In this document: positions 17,432 through 26,295 of the stretch, in pieces
How the letters are laid out: every line of letters starts with the position of its first letter
How positions within the stretch are numbered: position 1 is the first letter of the stretch
Assembly (NCBI GenBank): GCA_039201605.1
Contig: JBCCRO010000027.1
Coordinates: 1-64,000 of the forward strand
DNA: 64,000 bases
Direction of reading: 5' to 3'
From: CADEDH01 sp039201605
GTDB taxonomy: Bacteria > Actinomycetota > Acidimicrobiia > Acidimicrobiales > SZUA-35
Notes under the pieces: model-generated
Told to the model about the DNA's origin: nothing
Databases searched by the model: none
The model's input: the letters and a program-made list of their open reading frames with translations, nothing else
Position numbers and translations under genes: made by a program

Positions 17432-18363
17432 GCGTTCTGGTCCTGGCGGTAGTGGTTGGTCACGTACCAGATCACGAACCCGAAGCACAGCAGGAAGAGG
17501 ATCACGGCATAGGCCGATCCTCGTCCGACGTTGCCGCCACCCTCACCGAGGAGGTTGTTGGTGGTCAGGATCGACAGCACCTGGGTTCGTCGAGGGGTGT
17601 TGAGCACGAAGATGATGTCGAAGGCGCGGAGCGCCTCGATCACCGTGATCACGGCCACGACGACGTTGATCGGCTTGAGCGTCGGGAACAGCACATGGCG
17701 GAACGTCTGCCACTCGTTGGCGCCGTCGAGGGAGGCCGACTCCTTGAGGGAGGCGTCGACGCTCTTCAGACCCGCCAGGTAGAGGACCATGATGTAGCCG
17801 GTGTGCCGCCAGGCGATGGCGACCAGGATGGCGACGAAGTTGGCCGACACGCCGAGGTTCTCCGAGAGCCCGATGAGGTACTCCTGGTTGCCGAGCCAGT
17901 TGACGTTGTCGCCGCCGCCGAAGAGTTCGGTGGCCAAGCCGTTCTCGGTCGAGTAGATCACGCTCTGCCAGATGAAGCCCACCACGGCCAGCGACAGCAC
18001 CACCGGCATGTAGAAGACGCTCTGATACACCCGCGAGCCCGAGATCTCCTTGTCGAGGAGATAGGCGAGGAACATGCCGAGCAGGGTCGGCCCGGTGAAG
18101 AGGAAGAGCAGCAGGACGGCGTTGTTGAGGAGCGCCTGGAAGAAGTCGCGCTCGAACACCGTGAAGATCTGCTCGTAGTTCAGGAACCCGACGAGGTTGA
18201 TGTCGGAGAACCGAATCCCCTTCCAGTCGGTGAAGGAGAAGAAGATCGAGGCCAGTGTGGGGACCCACACCAGCAGCACGTGCAGAGCGGTCGGGACCAA
18301 CACCATCAACGTGAAGATGGTGCGGTCCCGACCGCTGAAGCGAAGGCCTGTGGCCGCAGTCAC
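17428..18363 (-). CDS. Carbohydrate ABC transporter permease, MalF/LacF type
   Basis: This 311-residue permease has six TM helices. TM1 is near residues 15-38 (FTLMVLVPTALHVLLVWV), followed by the periplasmic FTDWKGIRF typical of CUT1 MalF homologues. The EAA loop is LKESASLDGANEWQTFRHVL near residue 215. I chose the GTG at 18363, seven bases after the binding-protein stop. The longer frame to 18456 overlaps that gene. It pairs with the downstream MalG-type subunit through a 4-nt overlap. Its role is galactoside or oligosaccharide uptake, inferred from the neighbours. Confidence 0.88.
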   Translation of the reverse strand: MTAATGLRFSGRDRTIFTLMVLVPTALHVLLVWVPTLASIFFSFTDWKGIRFSDINLVGFLNYEQIFTVFERDFFQALLNNAVLLLFLFTGPTLLGMFLAYLLDKEISGSRVYQSVFYMPVVLSLAVVGFIWQSVIYSTENGLATELFGGGDNVNWLGNQEYLIGLSENLGVSANFVAILVAIAWRHTGYIMVLYLAGLKSVDASLKESASLDGANEWQTFRHVLFPTLKPINVVVAVITVIEALRAFDIIFVLNTPRRTQVLSILTTNNLLGEGGGNVGRGSAYAVILFLLCFGFVIWYVTNHYRQDQNA

Positions 18364-18370
18364 GCCCGAC

Positions 18371-19723
18371 TCACTCGCCGAGAAGAACCTCGGCCTGGCT
18401 CTGCATGTCCTCGAGGATCGAATCGATCGACGAGGGATCCGCCAGGAAGTCGGCAATGCGGGGTCCGGCCACGTTGGAGGCGAACTCCGGGCTGGTGTCC
18501 CGGTCGAGGAACTGGGTGACGAACTCGGCGTTCTGCACCGTGTCGAACACCTTGTTCTGCAGATCGCTCCACACCGAGGTGTCGACCGAGCCGGACGGGG
18601 CGACCACCGAGGGGTCCTCGGCCAGGTAGGCGTCCTGGGCGACGCCGGTACCGAAGTGGTACAGCATCTCCTTGGCGGCCTGCTCGTTGGCCGGGTCGGC
18701 GGCCATCATCCAGCCGTCGATCGGGGCCTCGACCACGCTGGTGCCGAAGTCCGGGTTGATCTCCGGGAAGGGGAAGAAGTCGAGATCCTCGAGCTCGTCC
18801 TCCGGGAACTGCGAGCCGATGAAGGTACCGATGGTCATCATCGCCGCCTCCTTGTTGACCACCGCAGCGGCGGCCTCCTCCCAGGTACGACCGTTGGGGT
18901 CGGCCTGGTGGGTCGGGAGGAGGGTCTCCCAGGTGGCGAACACGTCCTTGACCCGATCGTCGGTCCAGGACTCACGGCCGGCCATCAGGTCGACGTGGAA
19001 CTGGTAGCCGTTGATCCGGAAGTTCAGCTGATCGAAGGTGCCCATGGCCGGCCAGAAGCCGTCGTTGGCGAAGGCGAACGGCGTGATGCCTGCGCCCTCC
19101 ATGTCGCCGGCCAGCGCGGTCAGGTCGTCGACGGTGCCGGGGATCTCCCAGCCGTTGTCGGCCCACAGGCTCGGGCGGTAGTAGATGCCCCAGGCGTAGT
19201 AGGTCCACGGCACGAAGTACTGCTGGCCGTCGAGGCCGGTCGAGGCGGTCTTGAAGCCGCTCGACAGCTCATCGTTGAGGCCGGCGTCCCACACGTCGGT
19301 GATGTCGCCCAGGAGGCCCTGCTCGGCGAAGAACTGCATCCGGAAACCGGCGAACCACGGGATGACGTCATCCGGGTTCTGCAGGTAGGTGGCGATGTTC
19401 TCCTGGAAGGTGTTGTGATCGACCTCGTTGATGGCCGGGGTGATGTCGCCATTGGGGATGGCGGCGGCCGCGGCGGCCAGACCGGCCTGCGGCAGCTCGT
19501 TGGAGTAGTTGGAGCCGATGGACAGCTCTCCACTACCACCACCGAGTTCGAACGTCCCGGAGGACGACGTACCGGAGTCGTCATCGCCGCAGGCGGCGAG
19601 GATTCCGGGGAAGGCGGCGAGGCCGGCGGCGCCGGCAGCCCCCTTCAACATGGTGCGACGAGACAGGTTGAAGCCGGCCGTCGACGGGCTGGGGCTCCGA
19701 CGGGGCAAGCGCAGTTCAGACAT
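18371..19723 (-). CDS. Sugar-binding lipoprotein of the ABC transporter (Tat signal)
   Basis: This 450-residue extracellular solute-binding protein has a twin-arginine signal (LSRRTMLKGAAGAAGLAAF) ending in the lipobox LAAC near residue 45. It would be exported folded and tethered to the membrane. The mature part has the family-1 binding-protein fold, with aromatic-rich patches such as PWTYYAWGIYYRP and FANDGFWPAMGTFD that suit sugar stacking. It is the first gene of the transporter operon. Its promoter faces that of the divergent DeoR regulator, which probably controls it. The sugar is inferred to be a galactoside. Confidence 0.9.
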   Translation of the reverse strand: MSELRLPRRSPSPSTAGFNLSRRTMLKGAAGAAGLAAFPGILAACGDDDSGTSSSGTFELGGGSGELSIGSNYSNELPQAGLAAAAAAIPNGDITPAINEVDHNTFQENIATYLQNPDDVIPWFAGFRMQFFAEQGLLGDITDVWDAGLNDELSSGFKTASTGLDGQQYFVPWTYYAWGIYYRPSLWADNGWEIPGTVDDLTALAGDMEGAGITPFAFANDGFWPAMGTFDQLNFRINGYQFHVDLMAGRESWTDDRVKDVFATWETLLPTHQADPNGRTWEEAAAAVVNKEAAMMTIGTFIGSQFPEDELEDLDFFPFPEINPDFGTSVVEAPIDGWMMAADPANEQAAKEMLYHFGTGVAQDAYLAEDPSVVAPSGSVDTSVWSDLQNKVFDTVQNAEFVTQFLDRDTSPEFASNVAGPRIADFLADPSSIDSILEDMQSQAEVLLGE

Positions 19724-19812
19724 AGTGTTCTCTCCCTTGATGAACGAGCAGCGGGTGCCAGGATTCCTCCGGACGAGAGTTCAACAGATTCGAACGTCGT
19801 CCATCAGAAGCG

Positions 19813-19846
19813 ATCAGAATCTCCCAGAACCGGTACGCACTGTCAA
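19813..19846 (-). promoter_or_regulatory. Probable promoter of the galactoside transporter operon
   Basis: On the minus strand a perfect TTGACA (plus 19841-19846) is followed after about 17 nt by the weak -10-like GAGATT. The leader would be about 90 nt. The site lies in the divergent region with deoR. Confidence 0.45.
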
Positions 19847-19899
19847 GCTTCTTGCCGATTACTGATGATCCTGTGACCGCATTGAGATGTGCGAATATG

Positions 19900-19928
19900 T
19901 TGACATCGGTCCTCGGCGGTGTGAATCT
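19900..19928 (+). promoter_or_regulatory. Promoter of deoR-type regulator, leaderless
   Basis: TTGACA (19900-19905), a 17-nt spacer and GAATCT (19923-19928) place the transcription start at about 19935-19936, which is the GTG start codon. Confidence 0.5.
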
Positions 19929-19935
19929 TTGCGCC

Positions 19936-20703
19936 GTGCTGGCCCACCAACGCCACGACCGCATCGTCGATCTGATCCGATCGGAGGGATCGATGCGCGT
20001 TCGTGATCTGGCCGATCAGCTCGCCGTGAGCGACATGACGATCCGGCGGGATCTCGACCTCCTGGCGGGTCAGGGGCTGATCGAGAAGGTACACGGCGGC
20101 GCAGCCGCGGTCCGGAATACCAGCACCTTCGAGCCCGGGTTCGAGGCCAAGCAGGTCCAGCAGCAGGACGAGAAGCAGCGGATCGCCGCCGCAGCAGCCG
20201 AGCTGGTGGCGCCGGGCGCCGCCATCGGTCTCAGCGCCGGCACCACCACCTGGGCCCTGGCCCAACTGCTGACCAACGTGGCCAACCTCACCGTGGTCAC
20301 CAACGCCACCTCGACGGCGCACACCCTGCATCGCAGCCATCGCACCGACCAGACCATCGTGCTCACCGGCGGCATCCGGACGCCCTCCGACGCCCTCGTC
20401 GGCCCTCTCGCCACCGCGGCGCTGGAGCGGATCCACGTCGACCTGTTGTTCCTCGGGATCCATGGGATGGACGCCGAGGCCGGTTACACCACGCCCAACC
20501 TGGCCGAGGCCGAGGTCAACGGCGCCTTCATCGCCGCCGCCGAACGGGTGATCGTGGTGGCCGACCACACGAAGTGGGGCATCCGGGGTCTGGCCCGCAT
20601 CGCCACCCTGGGCGACGCCGACGTGCTGATCACCGACACCCGGCTACCGGCCCGGGCCGGCTCGATCCTGACCGAGGCCGGCACCGAGGTACGCCGGGTC
20701 TGA
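19936..20703 (+). CDS. DeoR-family regulator of galactoside genes
   Basis: This 255-residue protein has a DeoR winged helix at the start (HQRHDRIVDLIRSEG, then VRDLADQLAVSDMTIRRDLD) with the invariant MTIRRDL and KVHGGA. A sugar-phosphate-binding DeoR C-terminal domain follows (GLSAGTTTWALAQLL, NLTVVTNATST, VVADHTKWG). Such proteins respond to phosphorylated sugars. It diverges from the sugar ABC operon and lies beside lacZ and galK, so it is the likely repressor of this locus. I chose the GTG at 19936 because a -35/-10 pair places the transcription start there and the length then equals the family norm. Upstream starts at 19921 and 19897 are possible. Confidence 0.87.
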   Translation: MLAHQRHDRIVDLIRSEGSMRVRDLADQLAVSDMTIRRDLDLLAGQGLIEKVHGGAAAVRNTSTFEPGFEAKQVQQQDEKQRIAAAAAELVAPGAAIGLSAGTTTWALAQLLTNVANLTVVTNATSTAHTLHRSHRTDQTIVLTGGIRTPSDALVGPLATAALERIHVDLLFLGIHGMDAEAGYTTPNLAEAEVNGAFIAAAERVIVVADHTKWGIRGLARIATLGDADVLITDTRLPARAGSILTEAGTEVRRV

Positions 20704-20733
20704 CCACCGCCGGCCCCGATCGGGTGCCCGGCC

Positions 20734-20831
20734 GACCGATCGGCCGCCGTCGGTCGACCAGCGTCAATCGATCTCCGTCAATCGATCTCCGTCGGTCGAC
20801 CGGTGCCGGTCGACCGCCATCAGTCGACGAC
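20734..20831. repeat. 14-bp tandem repeat array, about seven units
   Basis: Units of exactly 14 nt follow one another: CGTCGGTCGACCAG (20748), CGTCAATCGATCTC (20762), the same again (20776), CGTCGGTCGACCGG (20790), TGCCGGTCGACCGC (20804) and CATCAGTCGACGAC (20818). A degenerate unit precedes them at 20734. All share a TCGA or near-TCGA core, and three units contain the palindrome GGTCGACC. The array fills the convergent gap between deoR and lacZ and runs into the last codons of lacZ. Confidence 0.7.
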
Positions 20832-23800
20832 GGTGAGCCGACACCGCAGGCGGTGCGGACCGGGCCCCACCACGTACGCGGGCAGGGTGTCGGGCCCGCA
20901 GGCCCCGGTGCCGACGCCGCGCATGGCGGCGTCGAGGTGGAGTTCCACCGTCACCGCCGGTTCCAGCTCGGCCACCGTCGCCGCCGCCGTCAGCTGAGCG
21001 TCGTCGTGGTGACGAGCGCTGAAGCTGAGGCCGCCGTCCTCGCCCGCCACCCGTATCCCTCGGCCCCGCCGATCGACCAGTTCGAGCCAGCGGGTGTCGA
21101 CGTGGGCTCCATGTTCCTGGGGCACCACGTAGGGGTGGTACTGCTCGGCCACGGTCGCCGCCCATCGTCGGACCACGGCCCCCGCCCGGCGATCGGGGTA
21201 GGTCTCCTCGGGGCCGGGGCCAAGCCACCGCACCCGGTCCAGTCCCTCGGTCACCGTCGTCACCAGACCGACCCGGGGCAGGTCCTCCCAACCGGCCTCG
21301 GTGGCGTCGACGTCGAGGCCGAGTTCCACCCCCTCGGCCGTCAGTCGGAGGGTGGTGAGTACCGACGCGCCGAGACGGGCGCGCCCGCCGTCGGGCGGCG
21401 GCACCAGCCGTCCCCGCCGGATCACGGTGGCCGCCACCACCGGTTCGGGAGCCCGCGAGCCGCCACCGTCGTCCACCACGCGACCCGACGAGGTCTCGCG
21501 GACGATCTCGACCTCGTCGACCACCCACTCCAGGCGGTCGAGGCCGTCGGCCAGCCAACGACCGAGCGGATCGGTGGGACCGGCCGCCCCCTGGGTGACC
21601 ACCCCGTCGTTGTCGATCGGGGCCCGCCAGAGCGTCGGTCGCAGATCGCCCTCGACCAGTCGGCGGCGGCCGCGATCGATGGCGGCGACGGCCCCGGTTT
21701 CGGGATCGACGGTGACGGCCAGGGCCCCGGCGACGAGGCGGAGCCGCCCGTCGTCGTCGGTGGTCGACCGGATCGACTGGGGTGACGGCGTCGAGCCGGG
21801 GGCGGCGGAGGCGGTCACCGGCAGGTCGACCTCGAACTGGTCCCACCCGACGGCGTGTCCGGCGGGGGCCCAGCTCGTGGCCCGGGCCAGCCGGGCGGTC
21901 ACCACCATCGACGCCGGCCCCGTCACCCGTCGAGGCAGGCCGATCACCTTGCCGGTGCGGCTGCTCCCCGCCGCCACCGAGGCCACCTCCACCCGGCCCT
22001 CGGCCACAGCCTCACCCTCGACCAGCAGCTCCCAGCCGAGCACGAGATCGTCGAGGGAGGCGAAGGTTCGACGGTTGGTGACCGTGAGGCGCCGACCGGA
22101 GGAGTCGGCCGGCTCGACGGTGAGCGGACGGGCGCACCACGCCAGCTCCCGCAACCCGGGATGGGGGGTGCGGTCCGGGGCGACGAGTCCGTTGATGCAG
22201 AACTGGCGGTCGTTGGGCTCGTCGCCGAAGTGCCCGCCGTAGGCCCAGTAGGGACGGCCCCGGTCGTCGATCTCGTCGAGGCCCTGATCCATCCAATCCC
22301 ACACGAAGCCACCCTGGAGGCGGCGCTCGGCCCAGAAGGCCGACCAGTACTCGGCCAGCGAACCGTTGGAGTTGCCCATGGCGTGGCTGTACTCGCACAG
22401 GATCAGCGGCCGGTCGTCGTCGCCGGTCTCCTCGGCCCACCGGGCCCAACCGGTGACGATCTCGATCGAGGCGTACATCGGGCACACCAGATCCGACAGC
22501 AGCCGGTAGGCCGGCGTCGGGGCGACGGCGATGTCGTCGAGGATCGTGTTGCGGAGGCGGAACCGCTCCCCGACGGATCCCTCGTAGTGCACGATGCGGC
22601 CGGGGTCGGTGTGGCGGATCCAGGCTGCGGCGGCGGCGTGCCCGGCGCCGACGCCCGACTCGTTACCCAGCGACCACCCGATGATGCAGGGGTGGTTGCG
22701 GTCGCGCCGCACCATCCGCATCGAGCGCTCCAGGATGGCCCGATGCCAGCGATCGTCCCGGCTGAGCGAGGCCAGCCGGCCGTGGCTCTCGACGTTTGCC
22801 TCGTCGATGACGTAGAGCCCGTATTCGTCGCACAGGTCGAGGAACGTCGGGTCGTTGGGGTAGTGGGCGGTGCGGACGGCGTTGATGTTGTGCCGCTTCA
22901 TGGCCACGAGGTCGGCGACCATGTCCTCCCTGCTCAAGACCTTGCCGGTCACCGGATGGTGGTCGTGCCGGTTGACGCCTGCGATCATCACCGGTCGTCC
23001 GTTGACCTGGAGGAGCCCCTCGGCGATCTCGATGCGGGTGAAGCCGATCACCACGGCGGTGGCCTCGACCACCCGGTCCCGACCGTCGAGCAGCTCGACG
23101 AGCACCCGGTAGCGGTGCGGGTCCTCGGCCGACCAGGGGCGGGCCTTGGGCAGGCGCAGGCGGGCCAGGGCCCGGCGGCCCCGGAAGCCCGCCGCCTTCT
23201 CCATGGCGTTGCCGCCGGGGGGCGGGGTGGCGGAGCCGACGTTGGCGGTCGCGGTGTCGAGCGCTCGATCGACCCCCCGGTCGACGTCGAGCAGCGTCAC
23301 CCGGACCCGGTTGGTGCCCCGCTCGACGCCGTCCACCTCGACCGAGACCGTCGCCTCACCCCGGCGGGAGCGGGGATCCCAGTCGGTGGCCGTGGCCACG
23401 TCGGCCAGGTAGGTGCGGGGGGTGGCGTGCAGTTCGACCGAGCGGTGCAGCCCGCCGTGGTACCAGTGGTCCTGATCCTCGATCCAGGTGGCGTCCGACC
23501 AGCGGACCACCATCACCGCCACCACGTTGTCACCCGCCACCAGGTGCTCGGTCACGTCGAACTCGCTGGCCAGGCGGGAATCCTTGCCGAAGCCGACGAA
23601 GGCGCCGTTGCACCACACGAAGGCGACGCTCTCGTGGCCGCCGAGGCGGAGCACGACGCGACGCTTGAGCCATCGGACCGGCACCTTGACCGTCCGCCGA
23701 TAGAGGCCGGTCGGGTTGGCCTCGGGGAACTCCGGCGGCTCGGCCGACCACGGCATGACCACGTTGGTGTACTGCGGCAGGTCGTCGACCCCCTGGCGGG

Positions 23801-24056
23801 TCCAGCAGCCGGGCACGGCCAGGGTCTGCCAGCGTCTGGTCGAGAAGCGGGGGTCGGCCCAGCCCTCGGGGGCGGCGTCGGGGCCATCGACGAGCAGGAA
23901 CGACCACGGTCCGTCCAATGAGCGGACGTCGGGCCCGCGCTCGCCCGAGAGGGCCGAGGTGGCGTCGGGGTGTGCGTCGAGGGGCGGTCGGGCCGGGAGG
24001 CGGCCGAGTTCGGTGACCTCGGGGGTGAGCAGGGGGCGCCAGTCGATGCGATCCAC
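20820..24056 (-). CDS. lacZ: Beta-galactosidase, LacZ type (glycoside hydrolase family 2)
   Basis: This 1078-residue protein has the full five-domain LacZ plan. The N-terminal sugar-binding domain contains DGPWSFLLVDGPDAAPEGW and WCNGAFVGFGKDSR, and a TIM barrel follows with VNRHDHHPVTG and VIDEANVESHG. The acid/base Glu is in SLGNESGVGAGH and the nucleophile Glu in LILCEYSHAMGNSNG. A large C-terminal beta domain completes it. There is no signal peptide, so it is cytoplasmic. It would hydrolyse lactose-like galactosides to galactose, which the divergent galactokinase phosphorylates. The GTG at 24056 is chosen because a minus-strand TACACT lies exactly 6 nt upstream. The frame extends 26 codons further but would overlap galK. 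Confidence 0.93.
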   Translation of the reverse strand: MDRIDWRPLLTPEVTELGRLPARPPLDAHPDATSALSGERGPDVRSLDGPWSFLLVDGPDAAPEGWADPRFSTRRWQTLAVPGCWTRQGVDDLPQYTNVVMPWSAEPPEFPEANPTGLYRRTVKVPVRWLKRRVVLRLGGHESVAFVWCNGAFVGFGKDSRLASEFDVTEHLVAGDNVVAVMVVRWSDATWIEDQDHWYHGGLHRSVELHATPRTYLADVATATDWDPRSRRGEATVSVEVDGVERGTNRVRVTLLDVDRGVDRALDTATANVGSATPPPGGNAMEKAAGFRGRRALARLRLPKARPWSAEDPHRYRVLVELLDGRDRVVEATAVVIGFTRIEIAEGLLQVNGRPVMIAGVNRHDHHPVTGKVLSREDMVADLVAMKRHNINAVRTAHYPNDPTFLDLCDEYGLYVIDEANVESHGRLASLSRDDRWHRAILERSMRMVRRDRNHPCIIGWSLGNESGVGAGHAAAAAWIRHTDPGRIVHYEGSVGERFRLRNTILDDIAVAPTPAYRLLSDLVCPMYASIEIVTGWARWAEETGDDDRPLILCEYSHAMGNSNGSLAEYWSAFWAERRLQGGFVWDWMDQGLDEIDDRGRPYWAYGGHFGDEPNDRQFCINGLVAPDRTPHPGLRELAWCARPLTVEPADSSGRRLTVTNRRTFASLDDLVLGWELLVEGEAVAEGRVEVASVAAGSSRTGKVIGLPRRVTGPASMVVTARLARATSWAPAGHAVGWDQFEVDLPVTASAAPGSTPSPQSIRSTTDDDGRLRLVAGALAVTVDPETGAVAAIDRGRRRLVEGDLRPTLWRAPIDNDGVVTQGAAGPTDPLGRWLADGLDRLEWVVDEVEIVRETSSGRVVDDGGGSRAPEPVVAATVIRRGRLVPPPDGGRARLGASVLTTLRLTAEGVELGLDVDATEAGWEDLPRVGLVTTVTEGLDRVRWLGPGPEETYPDRRAGAVVRRWAATVAEQYHPYVVPQEHGAHVDTRWLELVDRRGRGIRVAGEDGGLSFSARHHDDAQLTAAATVAELEPAVTVELHLDAAMRGVGTGACGPDTLPAYVVGPGPHRLRCRLTVVD

Positions 24057-24062
24057 CCGGCG

Positions 24063-24087
24063 AGTGTAGGAACTCGCCGTCGATAAC
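24063..24087. promoter_or_regulatory. Divergent lacZ-galK promoter region
   Basis: The minus-strand -10 TACACT (24063-24068) lies 6 nt before the lacZ GTG. A plus-strand -10-like GATAAC (24082-24087) lies 9 nt before the galK ATG. Only 40 nt separate the two start codons, so the two promoters overlap and both mRNAs are nearly or fully leaderless. Confidence 0.5.
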
Positions 24088-24096
24088 CTTCGGTCC

Positions 24097-25299
24097 ATGA
24101 CCTCCCCCACCCCGGCCGCGGTCGAGCGGGCCACCGCCGAGTTCGAGCGCCGTCATGGCCGCTCGCCCTCCCTCGTGGTGCGGGCCCCCGGACGCGTCAA
24201 CCTCATCGGCGACCACACCGATTACAACGACGGCTTCGTCCTACCCCTGGCCCTCCCCCACGCCACGGCGATCGCCGCCGAGTCCGTGGCCGGCACCACC
24301 GTCACCGTGCACTCCGAGGGCTTCGGCGCCCAGCACTTCGATCTCGACGACTCCCCCACCGACACCGACGACTGGGGTCGCTACCTGCACGGGATGGCCT
24401 CGCTCCTCGCCGCCGACGGCCACGCCGTCGCCGCCTGGTCGGGGACGGTGGCCACCGACATCCCGGCCGGCGCAGGGCTGTCGTCGTCCGCCGCCCTCGA
24501 AGTGGCGGGCGGGCTCACCGCCCTCGCCGCCGGCGCCGGCGCCGAGCCCGATCCGTCGCTGTGGTCGACGGTCGCCGCAACCGGCACCCGGGTGGAGAAC
24601 GAGCTCCTCGGCCTGCCGAGCGGGATCATGGATCAGCTGATCTCGGCCATCGCCCCCGCCGACGGCGCCCTGCTGATCGACTGCCGGGACCGATCCGGGC
24701 GACCGGTGCCGATCCCGGCCGATGCCTGGGTGGTGGTGCTCGACACCGGCACCCGTCGCCAGCTCGTCGACTCCGAATTCGCCAAACGGCGGGCGGACTG
24801 CGCCCTGGCGGCGAAGCTGCTCGGGATCGACACCTTGCGCGACGCCTCTCTCGACGACCTCGACCGCCTGGCCGGCCACCCCGACGGCAGCGACCTGCTG
24901 ATAGCCCGGGCCCGTCACGTCCTGGGTGAGAACGCCCGCACCCTGGCCGCCGCCCACGCCCTCAGCGAGGGCGATCTGGTCGAGACCGGTCGCCTGATGT
25001 CGGACAGCCACCGCAGCCTGGCCGTCGACTACGACGTGTCGAGCCCTGCGCTCGACGCCATGGTGGCCGTCGCCCAGGACGGCCCGGGCTGCTTCGGGGC
25101 CCGGGTCACCGGCGGCGGGTTCGCCGGTTGCGCCGTGGCCCTCGTCGCCGCCGTCGAGGTGGAGGCGTTCTGTCGACACGTCGAGTCGGCCTACACCGCC
25201 CCGCCGGAACAGCCGGCGACGGCCCCGACGGCCCTGCACCCCGTTCGACCGGCGCCGGGGGCCACCGTCACCGTCGCCGGCGCCGACACGGGCGCGTGA
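24097..25299 (+). CDS. galK: Galactokinase
   Basis: This 400-residue GHMP kinase phosphorylates galactose at C1 in the Leloir pathway. The galactokinase signature GRVNLIGDHTDYNDGFVLP is near residue 32. The GHMP ATP-binding loop is IPAGAGLSSSAALEVAGGL near 123, with catalytic Asp in GIMDQ near 176. Motif 3 is TGGGFAGCAVALV near 340. It is cytoplasmic. It diverges from lacZ, and the two probably share regulation by the DeoR protein. galT and galE are not in the window. The last 30 residues are a Pro/Ala/Thr-rich tail beyond the usual end of the family. Confidence 0.94.
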   Translation: MTSPTPAAVERATAEFERRHGRSPSLVVRAPGRVNLIGDHTDYNDGFVLPLALPHATAIAAESVAGTTVTVHSEGFGAQHFDLDDSPTDTDDWGRYLHGMASLLAADGHAVAAWSGTVATDIPAGAGLSSSAALEVAGGLTALAAGAGAEPDPSLWSTVAATGTRVENELLGLPSGIMDQLISAIAPADGALLIDCRDRSGRPVPIPADAWVVVLDTGTRRQLVDSEFAKRRADCALAAKLLGIDTLRDASLDDLDRLAGHPDGSDLLIARARHVLGENARTLAAAHALSEGDLVETGRLMSDSHRSLAVDYDVSSPALDAMVAVAQDGPGCFGARVTGGGFAGCAVALVAAVEVEAFCRHVESAYTAPPEQPATAPTALHPVRPAPGATVTVAGADTGA

Positions 25300-25352
25300 G
25301 CGGTGGCGGGCCGCAACTGTCGGTGGCCCCGCTGAGCGGCTAGAACTCGACC

Positions 25353-25748
25353 ATGAGTGATGAACTGACGGCCCTGCTCCACGCCTCGATGCCGCTCAGC
25401 GCCACGATCGGGATCCGGGCCCGGTCGATGGCCGCTGACGAGGTGGTGGCCGAGCTCGACTGGGCCCCGGAGCTGTGCACAAACGCCGAGCTGCTGCACG
25501 GCGGGACCCTGATGGCCCTGGCCGACTCGATCGGGGCGGCCTGCGCCATGGCCAACCTGCCCGAAGGGGCGGCGGGCACGGCCACGATCGAGTCGAAGAC
25601 GAACTTTCTCGGCGGTGTTCGGGAGGGCACTGTGGTCGCCACCTCCCGCCCGCTCCACGTCGGTCGGCGCACGATCGTGATCGAGACCGAGATCCACAAC
25701 GGCGACAAGCTGGTGGCCAAGACCACCCAGACCCAGGCCGTGCTCTAG
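25353..25748 (+). CDS. PaaI-type hotdog-fold thioesterase
   Basis: This 131-residue protein is a hotdog thioesterase of the PaaI/YdiI type. The catalytic motif region is NAELLHGGTLMALADSIGAA at about residues 45-64, followed by TIESKTNFLGGVREGTV. It probably hydrolyses acyl-CoA or an aromatic acyl-CoA, and is cytoplasmic and tetrameric by family. A -10-like TAGAAC at 25341-25346 is 6 nt before the ATG, so the mRNA is probably leaderless. It is not functionally linked to galK in any way I can see. Confidence 0.87.
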   Translation: MSDELTALLHASMPLSATIGIRARSMAADEVVAELDWAPELCTNAELLHGGTLMALADSIGAACAMANLPEGAAGTATIESKTNFLGGVREGTVVATSRPLHVGRRTIVIETEIHNGDKLVAKTTQTQAVL

Positions 25749-25812
25749 CGGTCGTCGACGCCACTCAAGCTCGGGGCCTCCTTGTGCCGATGACGAACAC
25801 AAGGAGGCAACC

Positions 25813-26295
25813 GTGAGTACCGACACCAAGCCCAGCGATGGCGCCGTCGAGACCGCCACCATCTTCCAGCTCGGCTACGCCAGCGCCGCCACCGTCGAGT
25901 TCAGCGCCGACGATCTGCTCGAGCTGTTGGCCAAAGCCCGGATCAACAACTCGAAGCTCGGCGTGACCGGCATGCTGCTCTACCACGAGGGGTCGTTCAT
26001 CCAGGTGCTGGAGGGCGAGCAGTCGGCGGTGGAGAAGCTCTACAACCACATCGCCAAGGACACCCGACACGCCGAGACGATGCTCCTGTTCCGGGGCATG
26101 ACGACCGAGCGGGCCTTCGACCAGTGGACGATGGGGTTCCACCAACTCAGCCGGGATGCCGGGGCCAACCCGCCCGGCCTCAACCGATTCCTCGATCACG
26201 GTATGGCCGGGATCACCAGTGAGGACGGCGAGAAGATCCGGTCGGTACTGCTCGGCTTCCGCGACGGCAAGTGGCGCCGGACGGTCGACTTCTAG
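25813..26295 (+). CDS. Stand-alone BLUF-domain blue-light sensor
   Basis: This 160-residue protein is a BLUF domain with a short C-terminal helix region. The flavin-site residues are present. Tyr22 is in GYASAA, and Asn46 is in ARINNSKLGVTG. Gln64 is in GSFIQVLEG, and Trp105 and Met107 are in QWTMGF. It should bind FAD and switch its hydrogen-bond network in blue light. The C-terminal part (about 115-160) has no known output domain, so it must signal through a partner, as other short BLUF proteins do. AAGGAGG at 25801-25807, six bases before the GTG, is one of the strongest SD sequences in the window, suggesting abundant expression. It is flanked by a convergent AraC-type gene. Confidence 0.9.
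   Translation: MSTDTKPSDGAVETATIFQLGYASAATVEFSADDLLELLAKARINNSKLGVTGMLLYHEGSFIQVLEGEQSAVEKLYNHIAKDTRHAETMLLFRGMTTERAFDQWTMGFHQLSRDAGANPPGLNRFLDHGMAGITSEDGEKIRSVLLGFRDGKWRRTVDF

Noticed and set aside
21855..23921. 688-residue ORF on the plus strand opposite lacZ
   Set aside because: No motif is present and composition is shadow-like; LacZ catalytic motifs on the minus strand are unambiguous.
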